Source: Capsicum annuum
Taxonomy: Eukaryota > Streptophyta > Magnoliopsida > Solanales > Solanaceae
DNA length: 64,000 nucleotides
Assembly: GCF_002878395.1 (NCBI RefSeq)
Contig: NC_061122.1
Span: 74,123,458 to 74,187,457 of the forward strand
Direction: 5' to 3'
How positions within the stretch are numbered: position 1 is the first letter of the stretch; the number at the start of each line of letters is the position of its first letter. A program made the translations under genes and the position numbers. The notes below the pieces were generated by a model, which worked only from the letters and a program-made list of their open reading frames with translations, was not told where the DNA came from and ran no database searches. Positions 30,087-41,500 of the stretch are shown piece by piece.

Positions 30087-32120
30087 CTACTTCGCCTCCT
30101 ATTCCTCTGAGGCATTTTTCAGGTGGAGTAAGGTCCCTGCGTCCTCACCCTATGCAATGTTGGCCCCTATGGTGGTAGGAGCGCTCATAACTTCACCCTC
30201 CATATTTTGAGGGATAGTCTCACGAATTGAACCTGCACTTCGCCCCCTTGCTGGGGCAGCACTAGTAGAGACTCCTGCCGCTTTATTTTTTTATTCTCTT
30301 TGCTTTCTTTCAGCTTTTTTCTTTGACTTCTTTACAGCTTTCTTCAGGTTATGCTAGTCTAACTCCTCAGGTGACATTGCCTCTCTCTTATTCCTTTTTT
30401 CTTCTTTCCTTGCTGCTTTTTCATCCATTTGCTGCTTGCCTTTATCCTTCACGGGTCTACCCATTAGATCCAGAATGCCCTCATTATCATCACTTACCAC
30501 CAAAGTTAGGTCAAATATAGGCGGTTATGATTGTTTCTTCTTTAACTCCGCCATGTCAGTCTTTGCCTGGTTAAATTCAGCCATGAGCTTGGCAAGATCA
30601 TGGAGAGATAGTGAATCTAGCCTTTTGTTGATATGAGCTTCCATGTTATCCATCCTAACTTAAATAGTTTGAAATAGCCTAACTGATTCGACCACAATTT
30701 CATCCACAAAAGGATTGAAATCTCCAGCCCACTTTTCTAACTGCTTCTGAAACCACTTTTGATTCTTCACCAACTTGACAAAATTCACCGAGTTGAATCT
30801 GTATTTCGCAAAATCTGCTCCATCAGTAAACTGTGTAGAATCTGACCCTACAGACGTACCCTGGGGCACATAATCAGGTAGCACATATGTGGTAATAGGT
30901 AAAGACATACCTTCGGGCATTTTTGTGGCTTCGAGAATTGGTACAAACTGAGACTGATATGCTGGAGTTTTGGTCATATGAATTTTGAACTTTGATTCAT
31001 CTTTTGACTTCTCAATGTCCTGCTTATATGTATCCTATACCTCATTGTCAACCCTACTGATCAGTGGCACCCCCGCTTGTTTGCATAATTCAGTGATCAA
31101 ACATAGGAAGGGTACAGAGGTGGTCACTTTATGTGCTCGCACAAATATCTCGTCTGCAATTAGCTGACCAAAATCAATTAGTAGCCCTAAAATCAAACTG
31201 GACACTACTACTGCTCTGTGATGATCCAGGTTCCCATTTCCTTTTGTTGGCATTAACCTCAACCAGACAATAGCCCACAAGAACTTAGCTTTAAAGCTAA
31301 GAGTGAACTTTGCGATGCGCTCTTTGGAATTAGTCAACCAGGATGGATTTCTATTACCAGTCAATAACGAGGCTGCCCAACGTCTCTTACCGGAAGCATT
31401 TCTCATTCTATACTCAAAATTTGAGACCGCAGTTGGAGCCTCATATCTTGGCCCAAATAGCATCCTATTAATTGTTTGGGCTGAGATATCACCAGTGACC
31501 CCTCGGACAGGAACATACTCCCTATTTGGTCTATGTGAGATTGGAGTTCCCTTTGGACATTCTGCTTTCACCAAACATAGGTAATTTGCAAAGAATTCTC
31601 TTACCCAATTCAGTTGGTAGTTTCCTGGTGGCCTGCTCATCCATGCTAGTACATATTCATTGAACCGGCGCTCTAACTCGAGACATTCATAAAGCTCTGT
31701 TGTCATAATCTGATGTTCTTCTAGAAATGACCTTCGGATCCCTTGAGCTGTGGGTATCAACCCATCATAGAACTCTTTGTGTGATCCCTCTATTTTCTAC
31801 CTGATAGCGTCTCGAATCTGGCAATCTTTTCTCCTGATGATGTTATTACCCTCCTATTCATTTTCTGCATCAGTAGTTTCTATTTCATCCCCCACATTAG
31901 CCGTTTCAGCTTTACCTTCTACGGGTAATGGTTGGGTTAAAGCAACTGTTGCTTCATCCGGACTTGAATCAGTGAAACTGATGCTATTCTCACTTCCCTC
32001 CTCAGACTGGGGGATTGTGATGGCTTCCCTTTCAGTTTTCCTAGTATTATAGGCCGGTGCGGACGCATTTCTACCTTGTTGAGATCTTCCTCCTCTGGCT
32101 TGTGGAAGTTTAGGGGCCAT
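30087..32120 (-). pseudogene. Extra ORF downstream of pol (Athila env-position ORF)
   Basis: One frame runs from an ATG at 32120 to a stop at 30087, about 677 codons, broken only by roughly eight in-frame stops (for example after 31854 and 31035). The N-terminus is basic (MAPKLPQARGGRSQQGRNAS) and then acidic. The central part (31760-31035) has WVREFFANYLCLVKAECPKG and YVPVRGVTGDISAQTINRML. It resembles the 'putative plant transposon protein' domain found in Athila/Tat elements (PF20167, from memory). The C-terminus is Lys/Glu-rich and probably coiled coil. No signal peptide or convincing membrane segment is visible, so an envelope role is not supported. It is better preserved than much of the pol. 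Confidence 0.75.
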
Positions 32121-32179
32121 ATCACCTGAAAAACAGTTTAAGAAATTAGTTCAAAATTCAAACACAATCAAAATTGTTG

Positions 32180-32440
32180 TAAATATCGTCTGACGGTAGA
32201 TCTGATGGTCCACCAGAGGTTGGACGATCCACCAACTCTACCGTCAACTGTGAAGCATTGACCCATAAAATCTTGATCCTTCTGATGGCCAATGTAGTGG
32301 TCCGTCACAAAGTTGACGGTCCACCACTTCGACCGTTATGGCTTATACAGAATATGCATTTTATTGAGTATTCTGACGGTCATCTTGGTGGTCTATCAAA
32401 AAGTTGACGATCCACCAGTTTGACCGTCGCACCTTTATCT
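32180..32440. repeat. GACGGTCCACCA-type word cluster, internal copy 1
   Basis: Variants of TTGACGGTCCACCA and its complement-like ACCGTCA recur about ten times (for example near 32191, 32228, 32301 and 32317). The cluster lies just upstream (minus strand) of the extra ORF, so it may be part of an internal promoter or splice-acceptor region. It resembles the cluster in the right LTR at 40262-40481. Confidence 0.75.
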
Positions 32441-33039
32441 TCATCCAAAAAGTCTGGGTTCGACCATTTTGTCGAGCCATAGCACATCAGGTCATATTTT
32501 CAACTACCATCACAGCTCTAAACTCCTATTTTAAGCACATTGGTCTCATTTTATACTTTATATCACCCAGATTTCACACCAGTTTGTACTTTGAATTTCA
32601 ACTCAAGACATTCATACTTAGATCACTAAGAACAAACCAACAAATCATTCTTTTACACTTAATATGGACTACCAGAAGAGAAGGGTTTTCACTTACCTCG
32701 ATTCTCGATTATACTACGTGCTTGAAGCTTCAGAGACAAAGCTAACTTACAAATCCTAGCACCTGTGTTACTTTTTGTTTTGTGATGGAGAGACGAGAGA
32801 GTTGAGTTGATTTAAATAAGGCACAAATAAGGAGATGAGGGGCCTCAGATGGGATAACTCTCTTCAGGTTCTTTGAATCTTAAAGAAGTGGAAAAGTCAA
32901 AGGTCATGAACTGTTATAATGAGTCTACCCGCTCATTTTTATTCTCAAAATCTCAGTTTGGGTCAAATACGGAGTACTTATAAAGAGTACCTATTTAACC
33001 CAACCCGATTCAGTGTTAGGGTTAGTGACGTACCGCCAC
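32441..33039 (-). other. Non-coding region between integrase and extra ORF
   Basis: No reading frame of note. Minus-strand reading contains a run of cytosine-poor, T/A-rich DNA and the phrase ACTCAACTCTCTCGTCTCTC near 32800-32780, like LTR or leader sequence. No function can be assigned. Confidence 0.4.
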
Positions 33040-33335
33040 TCTGAACGTCATCCTTTACCTGAGTCGATATGTTTTTATTTTGGTGTGATGGTAAGTGGGA
33101 CGCTCCACCAAATCTATGATGGTCCACCAGATTAGCCGTCACTGCTTACTAGAATGTGGGTCACCAGTCTTACTTCTGATGGTTGTTTTGATGGCCCACT
33201 AGGTATATGACGGTCCGCCACTTAATCCGTCAGATCCTATCCAATGTATGCATTATCTTGCCAATTCTTGATGGTTAAAAGTGTTGGTTCGTCAGAGGAC
33301 TGGTGGTCCGTCAAGTCGTCCGTCACAACGGTCCA
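33040..33335. repeat. GACGGTCCACCA-type word cluster, internal copy 2
   Basis: Another set of the same word (GATGGTCCACCAGATTAGCC, GACGGTCCGCCACTTAATCC, TGGTCCGTCAAGTCGTCC) between integrase and the extra ORF. The spacing is irregular and units alternate in orientation. Confidence 0.75.
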
Positions 33336-33518
33336 GTCGCTTAGATGTATGCCTATTTCCCTTTTTACTGCATTTCTAGCCCTGCACACTTTATTAATGC
33401 ATCAAAATTGTACAAAAACATATAATAGACTCTAAATATGGTTACAACAACATGTTGTGGGTTGCCTCCCACTAGCGCCTAATTTAACATTGCGGCACGA
33501 CTCAGGTATCTCGATTAC

Positions 33519-34850
33519 TTAGACTTCATCGAGATTAAAGAAATCAACACTTTTTATTAAGTCTTTTGGACCAATATAAAGTTTGATTCTTTGCCTATTC
33601 ACTTTGAAGACACTACCATCTTCCTTTTTAAGCTCAACTACGCCAGATGAGTAGACTTGGCTAATTTTGAATGGACCTGACCATTTAGACTTCAACTTAC
33701 CAGGAAATAGCTTTATTCTGGAGTTGTAAAGAAGTACCAAATCACCTTTCCTGAATTCTCTCTGTGCAATCCTTTGATCATGGTATTTCGTCATCTTCTC
33801 TTTGTACAAGTCGGCTTTTTCATAACCCCTGAGACAAAATTCATCCATATCATTTTTCTGCTCCAATCTTAGATCAGCTGTTTCCTTCCAGTGGATAATC
33901 TGCCTTTTGAGACCCTATAAGGCCTTATGCTCAAGCTCCATTGGAAAATGACATACCTTCCCATAGACCAGCTGATACAGAGACATGCCAATTGGTGTCT
34001 TGAAAGTAGTTCGGTAAGCCCACAAGGCGTCATCTAGATTTTGAGACCAAATCTTTCCTATTAGCGTTCACAGTTTTGGTGAGAATGGCCTTAATCTCAT
34101 GATTCGACACGTCCACTTGCCGACTAGTTTGTGGGTGATATGGAGTTGCTACTCGGTGTTGTTTTACTCCATACTTTGACAAAACAGCCCTGAAAACTTT
34201 ATTGCAGAAATGGGATCCCCCATCACTTATGATTGTTCTTGGTACTCCAAAACGAGAGAATATGTTCTTCTTCAGAAATGCTACAACTCTTTTTCCTTCA
34301 TTGTCAGCCAACGCCACAGCTTTTACCTATTTTGATACATAGTCTACAACTACTAGGATGTATTTTAACTTGTATGAGCTTACAAATGGGCCCATGAAGT
34401 CAATGCCCCATACATCAAACAACTCTACTTCCATCATTTTGGACATTGGCATCTCATGGCGTTTGGAGATTGATCCTTGTCTCTGACATTGATCACATCT
34501 ATGAACAAGCTCATATGCATCTCTGAATAGCGTGGGCCAATAGTAGCCACTCTATAATACTTTCTGAGCAGTACGGTCACTTGCATGGTGACCACCAACA
34601 GGTGAAACATGGCATGCTTCCAAAATACTCAGCATCTCCACATTTGGGACACAACGCCTAATAACACCATCTGCACATTGCCAAAAAAAATAGGGCTCAT
34701 CCTAGAAATACTGGGTCACATCATGAAGGAACTTTTTCCTTTGATGAAAGGAAAGATTATCAAGCATCACCTCACTTACCACGTAGTTTGCGAAATCAGC
34801 ATACCACAGAATCTACTTGAGCTTCGCAGCTAGTATCTTCTCATCCAAAA
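33519..34850 (-). pseudogene. pol: Athila-like integrase, degenerate
   Basis: Reading leftwards, the zinc-binding part shows HVSPVGGHHASDRTAQ with a stop, then [14 protein letters not shown] (H-H-C-C). The catalytic core has its first Asp in GIDFMGPF (near 34395), a stop near 34325, the second Asp in IISDGGSHFCNKVF (near 34222) and HPQTSRQVDVSN (near 34130). There the usual glutamate is aspartate, which should weaken or abolish activity. A frameshift near 34060 precedes the C-terminal part (33866-33519), which keeps GDLVLLYNSRIKLFPGKLKS and WSGPFKISQVY. The integrase would insert element cDNA into chromosomes. Confidence 0.88.
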
Positions 34851-37023
34851 AAGAATCATCAATATCTAACTTGTCCTTGATTGCTTGTTCACATTCAAGT
34901 CTGGATAAGTGATCAGCCACCTGATTTTCACATCCCTTACGATCCTTTACCTCAAAGTTGAATTCTTGAAGTAGCAATACCTACTAGATCAATCTCAGCT
35001 TTGCATCTTTCTTAGCCATTAAGTACCTCAGAGCTGCATGATCCATGTGGACCACCACCTCGGTCCCTATCAAATACGCTCTGAATTTCTCAAAGGTGTA
35101 AACTACAGCCAGGAGCTCTTGTTCAGTGACAGTGTAGTTCTTTTGAGCCCCATTCAGGGCTTTACTAGTAGAGTAGATTGGATGAAACATCTTATCCTTT
35201 TTATGACCCAACACAGCTCCAAGCGCCACCCCACTAGCATCACACATTGGTTCAAATGTCTTTCTCTAGTCTGAAGTAATAACAATTGGAGCCTCCACTA
35301 ATTTTAGCTTAATGCATTCGAATACCTGCCTATAGTAATAATCAAAAGAGAACTCTGCCTCCTTTTCAAGAAGTTTGCATAATGGGTTTGCAACCTTCGA
35401 GAAATCTTTTATAAATCTACAATAAAATCCTGCATGACCAAGAAAGTTACGCACCCCTTTTACAGAGATGGGGGGAGGTAGTTTCTAGAAGATCTTAACC
35501 TTGGCCCTATCTACCTCAATACCTATCACAAAAATTTTATGACCGAGAACAATGCCTTTTTTCACCATAAAGTGGCATTTTTCCCAGTTAAGTACCAGGT
35601 TAAACTCCTCACACCGCAGTAATGCTTAACTTAAGTTCAACAAACACAAGTCAAAGGAATATCCAACAACTCAAAAATCATCCATAAACACCTCTAAGGT
35701 GTCTTCAGCTATATTTGAGAAGATCGATATCATGCACCTCTGAAATGTGGCCAGTGTATTATATAAACCAAAGGGCATCCTTTTAAAAGAAAATGTGCCA
35801 TATGGGCACGTGAATGTCATCTTATCCTGATCTTCAGGAGCAATCAAGATCTAGTTATACCCAGAATAACCATCCAAGAAATAGTACCAACCTCTACCTG
35901 CCAATCGATCGAGCATCTGATCCATGAATGGCATTGGAAAGTGATCTTTAAGTGTCCATGAGTTGAGCTTTTGGTAGTCCATACACACCCTCCACCCTTT
36001 GACAGGCTTGAGTGGAATTAACTCATTCTTCTCATTGGCCACTACCGTTATGTCCCCTTTCTTGGGCACACACTGTATAAGACTGACCTATTTACTGTTT
36101 GAGATTGGGTACACCACCCTTGCATCTAGCCACATGATGATTTCTTTCTTCACCACCTCTTGTATATGTGGATTTAGGTGACGCTGATGCTCAATAGTAG
36201 ATACACAATCTTTCTCTAGCTGAATCTTGTGCGTACATATGCCAGGAGGGATACCAATGATATCTGCAATAGTCCAACCAATAGCTTTTTTGTATCTCTT
36301 AAGAGTAGAGATAAGAGCTTCCACCTTTTGTTCACCTAGATCAACGGTAATAATAACCGACAGTGTATTTCCACTACCCAAGAATACATACCTCAGATGA
36401 ATAGGTAGTTTTTTCAAGTCTAACACCAGTGGCTCTTCAATGGATGGCTTCGTCAGTGGTGAAGGTCGATTCTTAAGTTCAAGATCAAGCTTCTTGGGGG
36501 TATAATAATATGAACCCATTCCTGTCAAAGTACAGACAGTTTCTTCGTACTCCTCAATATCCTCATGATCAAAGTTCATAAGCACAGCAGCCAATGGCCA
36601 AACAGTAAGCTCCTCTTCCAAAGATAATTCCTGCTTGTCATCATAATAAACATCAACTATAGAGAACACATTTATTTCTTTGTACTGCTTTATTGACTTG
36701 CATACATCGAAATGTACCAGTTCATCATTCATCCGAAATAAAAGCTCATTTGTTCGCAGATTAATCAGCTCACTTTTGATTATGAGAAAAGGTTGACCCA
36801 AGATTATGGACACCTCAATGTACACCTCGCAATCCAAAATAACAAAATTTGCAGGAAAAATAAAGGTAGCTACCTTCACTAATACATCATACAGAATACT
36901 GACAGGCCATTTTACCAACCTATCTACTATCACAAGCCGCATATTGATTGGAGTAGGATCTCCCAACCCCAACTTTTTATAAATGGGTAGCGCCATCAAA
37001 TTAATGCTAGCCCCTAAATCATA
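34851..37023 (-). pseudogene. pol: Athila-like protease, reverse transcriptase and RNase H
   Basis: Protease: YDLGASINLMALPIYKKLGL near 37020-36960, directly after a stop, with an open frame of 303 codons to 36088. RT: WRVCMDYQKLNSWTLKDHFP near 35985 and the catalytic FMDDF near 35690, followed by a stop, so the active-site Asp pair is kept. RNase H: MCDASGVALGAVLGH near 35247 with its Asp, TEQELLAVVYTFEKF, then VVHMDHAALRYL near 35030. About six stops and a few frameshifts. It would copy element RNA into DNA and degrade the template. Confidence 0.9.
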
Positions 37024-39124
37024 CTAAGCCTTAGAAAAATCCAAAGATCCGTCCGTGCAAGGAATAGTGAAAGCTCCTGGATCTGACTTCTTCTGTACTA
37101 AGGACCTTGTGGTAATAACACTGCAATGATGGAAATTTTCTGCCGGTTCATAGCTTGCTGCCCTTTTCTTTGTCAAAAGGTCCTTTATGAATTTGGCATA
37201 CCCTGGTATCTGCTCCAGTGCCTCCACCAAAGGCACATTTATAGTCAGCTGCTTCAGCATGGTCATGAATTTACTGAAGTTGTTGTCATCGGCCTTCTTC
37301 TTCAGTCTCTGAGGAAAAAAGGGTGGTGGTTTTGGGAGAGTTTTCTCCTCCACTTTCTTTTCTTTGTTCTTCTCAGCTTCAATCTTTTCAGACTACTGAC
37401 AGCTAGGTATAGTATTATGAATGATCTTATCCTAGTTTTCATCTTCTACAGGATGATCATAATATGCTTTAACAATACTCTCCTCCATACTATCAACCAC
37501 AGGCTTACCTATGGATGGGTTTTCCAACACCTTACCACTCCTAGTAGTAATTTCAAAACATGACCCATCTTTTCTTGGATTTTTCACTGTGTTACTTGGT
37601 AGAGTTCCATCTTTTTTTTGATTAAATGCCACTGACAGTTGACTCATTTGTTGCTCCAACTGTTTTATTGAAGTGGAATACGAGTCAACCAATTGATTCA
37701 TCGAAGACAAATCATTTTTTACCTCAGCTACTCCTGTGTTGGTTGCCTCAACTCCTTTCAACAGGTTAGCCATCATGTCCTCTATGGACATCTTCCCAAA
37801 GTTAGATGCAGTAGTTTTATGATTTCCAGGAGGGACTTACAAACCACTCCTATTATTCTTATTCTTTTAATTCCCTTGGTCTCGGTCCTTGTACCCAGAT
37901 TTTTCATAGTAGTTTCGACCTAGGTTTCCTTGGCCACTGCCTCGGAAACCCCCCTGATTATTCGAGTAATTTACTTCCTTCTCAGAATTAGAGTCAGCTC
38001 TTCCTTGTGATGCAACAACTTTAACCTTCTCTGTCTTTCCTCATAATAAATGCTTAGTAAGAAGGTCCATTTGCATTTTTATGTGAGCTATATCTTGGTC
38101 ATGTTCCACTTTCCTTTACCTCTATTTTGTGGTCATGACAATAAATACAGTAGAGCTCGCTACCTCAGAATCCCTCGTATGCCAAGCTTTACCTTGATTT
38201 GTTATATGATCAAGCATTTCAAATGCCTCAAGAAAATTGAGGTCCATGAATGACCTACCTGTAGCATTATCTACCACTGGCTTAGTCACCAAATTCAAGG
38301 ACCTATATAATATCTCCATCAAGTGGACATTGGTCATCTGATGATTTAGGCACCTCATAAGATTCTTCATTAACCTCTCCCAAGTCTCGTGGAGAGCTTC
38401 AGTTAGAAGCTGTCTAAAATTGCTTATCTCATCTCTCAACTGTGCTCTCTTACATGGCGTAAAGAATTTTTCTAGGAAAGAATCTTTTAGTTACCTCCAA
38501 TTGGTAATAGAGTCGGGAGTTACCCTATTTAACCATAGAGTTGCCTCTCCAGATAGAGACAATGAGAATAAGCACAGTCGGATCGCATTTTGTCCAACCC
38601 TTGGATTGTCAAATAACTTGCATGTTGAGATTAAATTAATCAGATGCATATTTGGATCGTCGTCTGCAAGTCCACCAAATAACCCTTTGAGTTGTAATAG
38701 CTGGATCATAGTGCTAGTAATATTAAACTTGGCTCCGGGTGCTAAAGAAGGAGAAATAATTGCCTCTGTGGCACCAGCCCCATGCAATTCATCATCATCA
38801 TCATCAAAAGCAACTTGTACAGCTCTGCGTTTGGGTGTCATTCTAGCCTGACATTCTCTGTTGATATTCCTATTCACTTGTGCAGCCATATCATCTGCAC
38901 GCCTTGCATTTAATAGCTCATCATCACCCAGGTCCTCATCATCAGGATTTGGTACCCGACGCATTCTGCTAATTTACTTGCGCAGCTGTCAATGCAGCTA
39001 ATGTAGCCTACTCCTGTTGAGAAGCTATCCTTTCAGGGTCTCATTGCGCGCCTATTCTGCTAATGAGATGTGGTTCAGGATTTATAAGTAATAATGGCTG
39101 ACCCAATCTTCGTGTACTTGGCAT
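37024..39124 (-). pseudogene. gag: Athila-like gag with C-terminal linker, degenerate
   Basis: The start chosen is the ATG at 39124 (MPSTRRLGQPLLLINPEPHL), 109 bases after the primer site. The Retrotrans_gag region holds LQLKGLFGGLADDDPNMHLI near 38690 and LSGEATLWLNRV near 38540, then LRDEISNFRQLLTEALHETW near 38438. A basic RNA-binding-like stretch follows (near 37960), then a coiled-coil-like linker, MSIEDMMANLLKGVEATNTG (37791-37432), and a proline-rich block PKPPPFFPQRLKKK. Stops at about 39043, 38490, 38121 and 37431 break it. The second Athila-like element at 62460-64000 has the same gag order. Confidence 0.88.
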
Positions 39125-39232
39125 GCACAATAGTCAGCCTATTCAAAACAAAAACAACAAACCAAAAGTAATGTTTGAGAATCTTTGACCAAAGGGTCTA
39201 TTAACTATCACAAACTTAGTTGACAACCGTAT

Positions 39233-39250
39233 TCCCCGACAACGATGCCA
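39233..39250 (-). promoter_or_regulatory. tRNA-Asp-type primer-binding site
   Basis: The minus strand reads TGGCATCGTTGTCGGGGA, close to the canonical TGGCGCCGTTGCCGGGGA complementary to the plant tRNA-Asp 3' end. Five bases (AATTT) separate it from the LTR end, the same spacer as in the plus-strand element at 62275-62279. Confidence 0.85.
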
Positions 39251-39255
39251 AAATT

Positions 39256-40257
39256 TGATACGCCTAAATTACAACTCTCGATAGAAAGTGTAAGCGGTCG
39301 CTGTCAAATATAGAATCTAACTAGGTTGGGTGTCGAATCCCACAGGGAATACTATGCTCACAAAGTGTTGTAATCATTATTAGACTATTGATCAGAGGTT
39401 CCTAACAAAAAAGGGGGTTTTTGGGTTATAATTTGTAAAATAATTAATTGTAACAAGAGTATTCCAACTAATGATTCTTTTTGTATTTCATGACTTTATG
39501 ATATTAAACAAACCAGGGTTATGGTCACCAAAATGCTAGTACCATTTGGGTTGTGAATAATTTATGAGTTTCGCTTAGCAAATTCAATTGCAAGAAAGGT
39601 TGAGTCCTATTCTTTATCCCTTAGTTTCTCAACCTAAGTGGTTAGATTATCCTCTAATTCTCTCAAACTCAAAGGGTTGCATTATTCTTTCAACCCATTT
39701 CTCATGTAAGATAATCCTGTTAGGGCATTTGCTATTACTCTAAAGGTTAAAACCCTAAGAATTTATGTAAACACTTTCTTTTCCAACAAACACTTTTCTT
39801 TTAGACAAGTGTTGTTCTAGGGCTCACTCTTCAAGTTTGCAACCAAGAAAAGTCATGAAATTGTAGAAAGGTTTATGCAATGTCATTGAATTATGGAACT
39901 CAAATTGATTCCCAACCCATAGATGTGTTTCACATTAAGGATCCCATAATCCAGGTTATGGGATCTTAGCCACAATACTCCATAGAAGAAGAAGAAGTCA
40001 TTCTTGTATTATTCATAAATAGATTAAGAATTTACTTACAAAGAATCCTAAGAATCAGTTCTTTAATCTTCATTAATCAATTATTCAATGCTAAAGTACT
40101 CCCAGATCTAAAGAATCTCCAAAGTACTTGGTTACAAAGAGTTTCAAAAGATGATAAAGCTTGTAAAAGAAAGAAAAAAGACCCCTTCTTAACCCTAAAA
40201 TTTTATTTTTATATGTTCCCAGCTAAAAAAAAGAATTTAAAATTTAAAAATAGAAAA
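39256..40257 (-). repeat. Athila-like 5' LTR (right), shared ~1.0 kb
   Basis: It begins on the plus strand with TGATACGCCTAAATTACAAC and matches the left LTR for about 1.0 kb. On the minus strand it contains the TATA box at 40213-40206. Only about 45 bp separates that box from the end of the shared part, too short for a usual U3, so the LTR probably extends into the word cluster to the right. Confidence 0.85.
40206..40213 (-). promoter_or_regulatory. Athila-like LTR TATA box
   Basis: The minus strand reads CATATAAAAATAAAA after CCCAGCT..., with the GACGG word cluster upstream at 40481-40262. The left LTR has TATAAATA at the equivalent place. Confidence 0.5.
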
Positions 40258-40481
40258 GCCGCATCCCAGTTGACGGTTCATATGGTGGACTGTCAAAGAG
40301 TTAACGGTCCACCATCTTGTCCGTCACTCATTCCGTCACTCATTTCTTCTAAATAGCAGTTTCTGGATAAGACCTGAAGTTCCACCTGGTGGTCCGCCGT
40401 ATGACTGACGATCCACCATATTAACCATCACTGAGTTCCTCTAGAGGGTGGTTTCTTGATAAGCATTGACAGTCCATCTTG
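40258..40481. repeat. GACGGTCCACCA-type word cluster next to the right LTR
   Basis: Words such as GTTGACGGTTCATATGGTGG, TTAACGGTCCACCATC, CCGTCACTCATTCCGTCACT and ACGATCCACCATATTAACC recur in both orientations. Reading the minus strand, the cluster sits directly upstream of the LTR TATA box and is probably U3. It is missing from the left LTR. It ends at about 40481, where chromovirus gag sequence starts. Confidence 0.7.
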
Positions 40482-41500
40482 ATAGGTCTTTATTATGGTT
40501 TGTATCACAAGGCCTAAATGGGCAATAATAAGAGACCACATCACTAGGGTAGTTTAAATTGAAGATAAAGTATCTCACAGTTTAGAGGCAGAGGTTCTTA
40601 GAGTAGGTACCTTCTGTGTCAGTTTTATTAGCACCAGGGTAAGCCTAGTAGGCCAGTTCATGCCACACTTTAGATTACTAATGAGGGATAACCCAACTAT
40701 AGTGATTACCCTAGTCAGAGCAGTGGTTAGTTTTTGAGAAACGCACATTCTATATTTTCTAGTTGAGGTTATTTTGGGTCAATTAAATCTTCTAATCAGA
40801 GTAGAGTGTTTGGGTCATGCTCTGATTGTGGGGTTGTCGGCCTTTATTCTAGAGAGTATCCTAAAGTGGGCAGTTTTGCCTACAACATAGAGTGTTTAGC
40901 TGATTTGGGCAGTACCACCCCTAATTAGAGATGGTATATAGGGTTGTAGGGGTGCTCTCTAAGGTTCTTAAAGAGATCCTCGAGCATATAGGACAGGTAG
41001 TCAGTTAGGCGTCCAACTAGGTGATGAGCGAGGTTATTTGTATGCTATACCAGGTAGACTTGAGGTGAAGTCTTTAGATGATACATTTATAGGTATGATT
41101 TCGATGTGCCATCAGCTAGCTATTGTTTATTTATTCTGGGATCCAGTTATTCATTGCAGTTGTTTATTATTCACTAGGGTTATATTTGGAGTCATTATCT
41201 GTGCCATTGCCTGTATGTACTCCCATGGGTGATTTCTTAGTACTAGATCAGGTTTATAGATTATTTGTTCGGACCATTTAATGGTTTGGTACTCAGGATA
41301 ATCTTATTGTGTTAGATATAGTGGACTTTGATGTGATTCTGGGCATAGACAAGTTATCTCATTATCATGAAGTATTCAATGATTTTACCAAATTCGTCAC
41401 CTTAGCTATCCCTGGAATGCCTATATTTGTTTGATGGGGTTCTTTTAGACACATGCCATCAGGGATTGTTTCTTATGTTTGGTCTAGTGATTTATATCTA
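40482..41500 (+). pseudogene. gag-pol: Chromovirus copy 2 gag C-terminus and protease
   Basis: The gag remnant resembles the Ser/Gly-rich linker of copy 1 (TATCACAAGGCCTAAATGGG ... AATAAGAGACCAC). The knuckle region (near 40830) is barely recognisable. From LYAIPGRLEVKSLDDTFIGM (41035) the protease follows. The active-site region reads LFWDPVIHCSCLLFT (near 41130), where D-L-G-S-T is expected, so it is shifted and lost. VDFDVILGIDKLS (near 41325) matches the second conserved protease block. Frameshifts are frequent. Confidence 0.75.

Larger units (their letters stand above)
27863..40481 (-). mobile_element. Athila/Tat-like Ty3/gypsy element, minus strand, degenerate
   Basis: Reading leftwards from 40481: 5' LTR, tRNA-Asp-type primer site (39250-39233), gag, protease, RT, RNase H, integrase, a further ORF in the same orientation, a non-coding tail with a G-rich tract, then the 3' LTR at the left. 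Homologous LTR ends TGATACGCC(C/T)AAATTACAAC lie at 27863 and 39256. The extra ORF after integrase is the Athila arrangement. Numerous stops in gag, pol and the extra ORF show it is dead. The outer boundary of the right LTR is uncertain (40257 to 40481). Confidence 0.85.
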
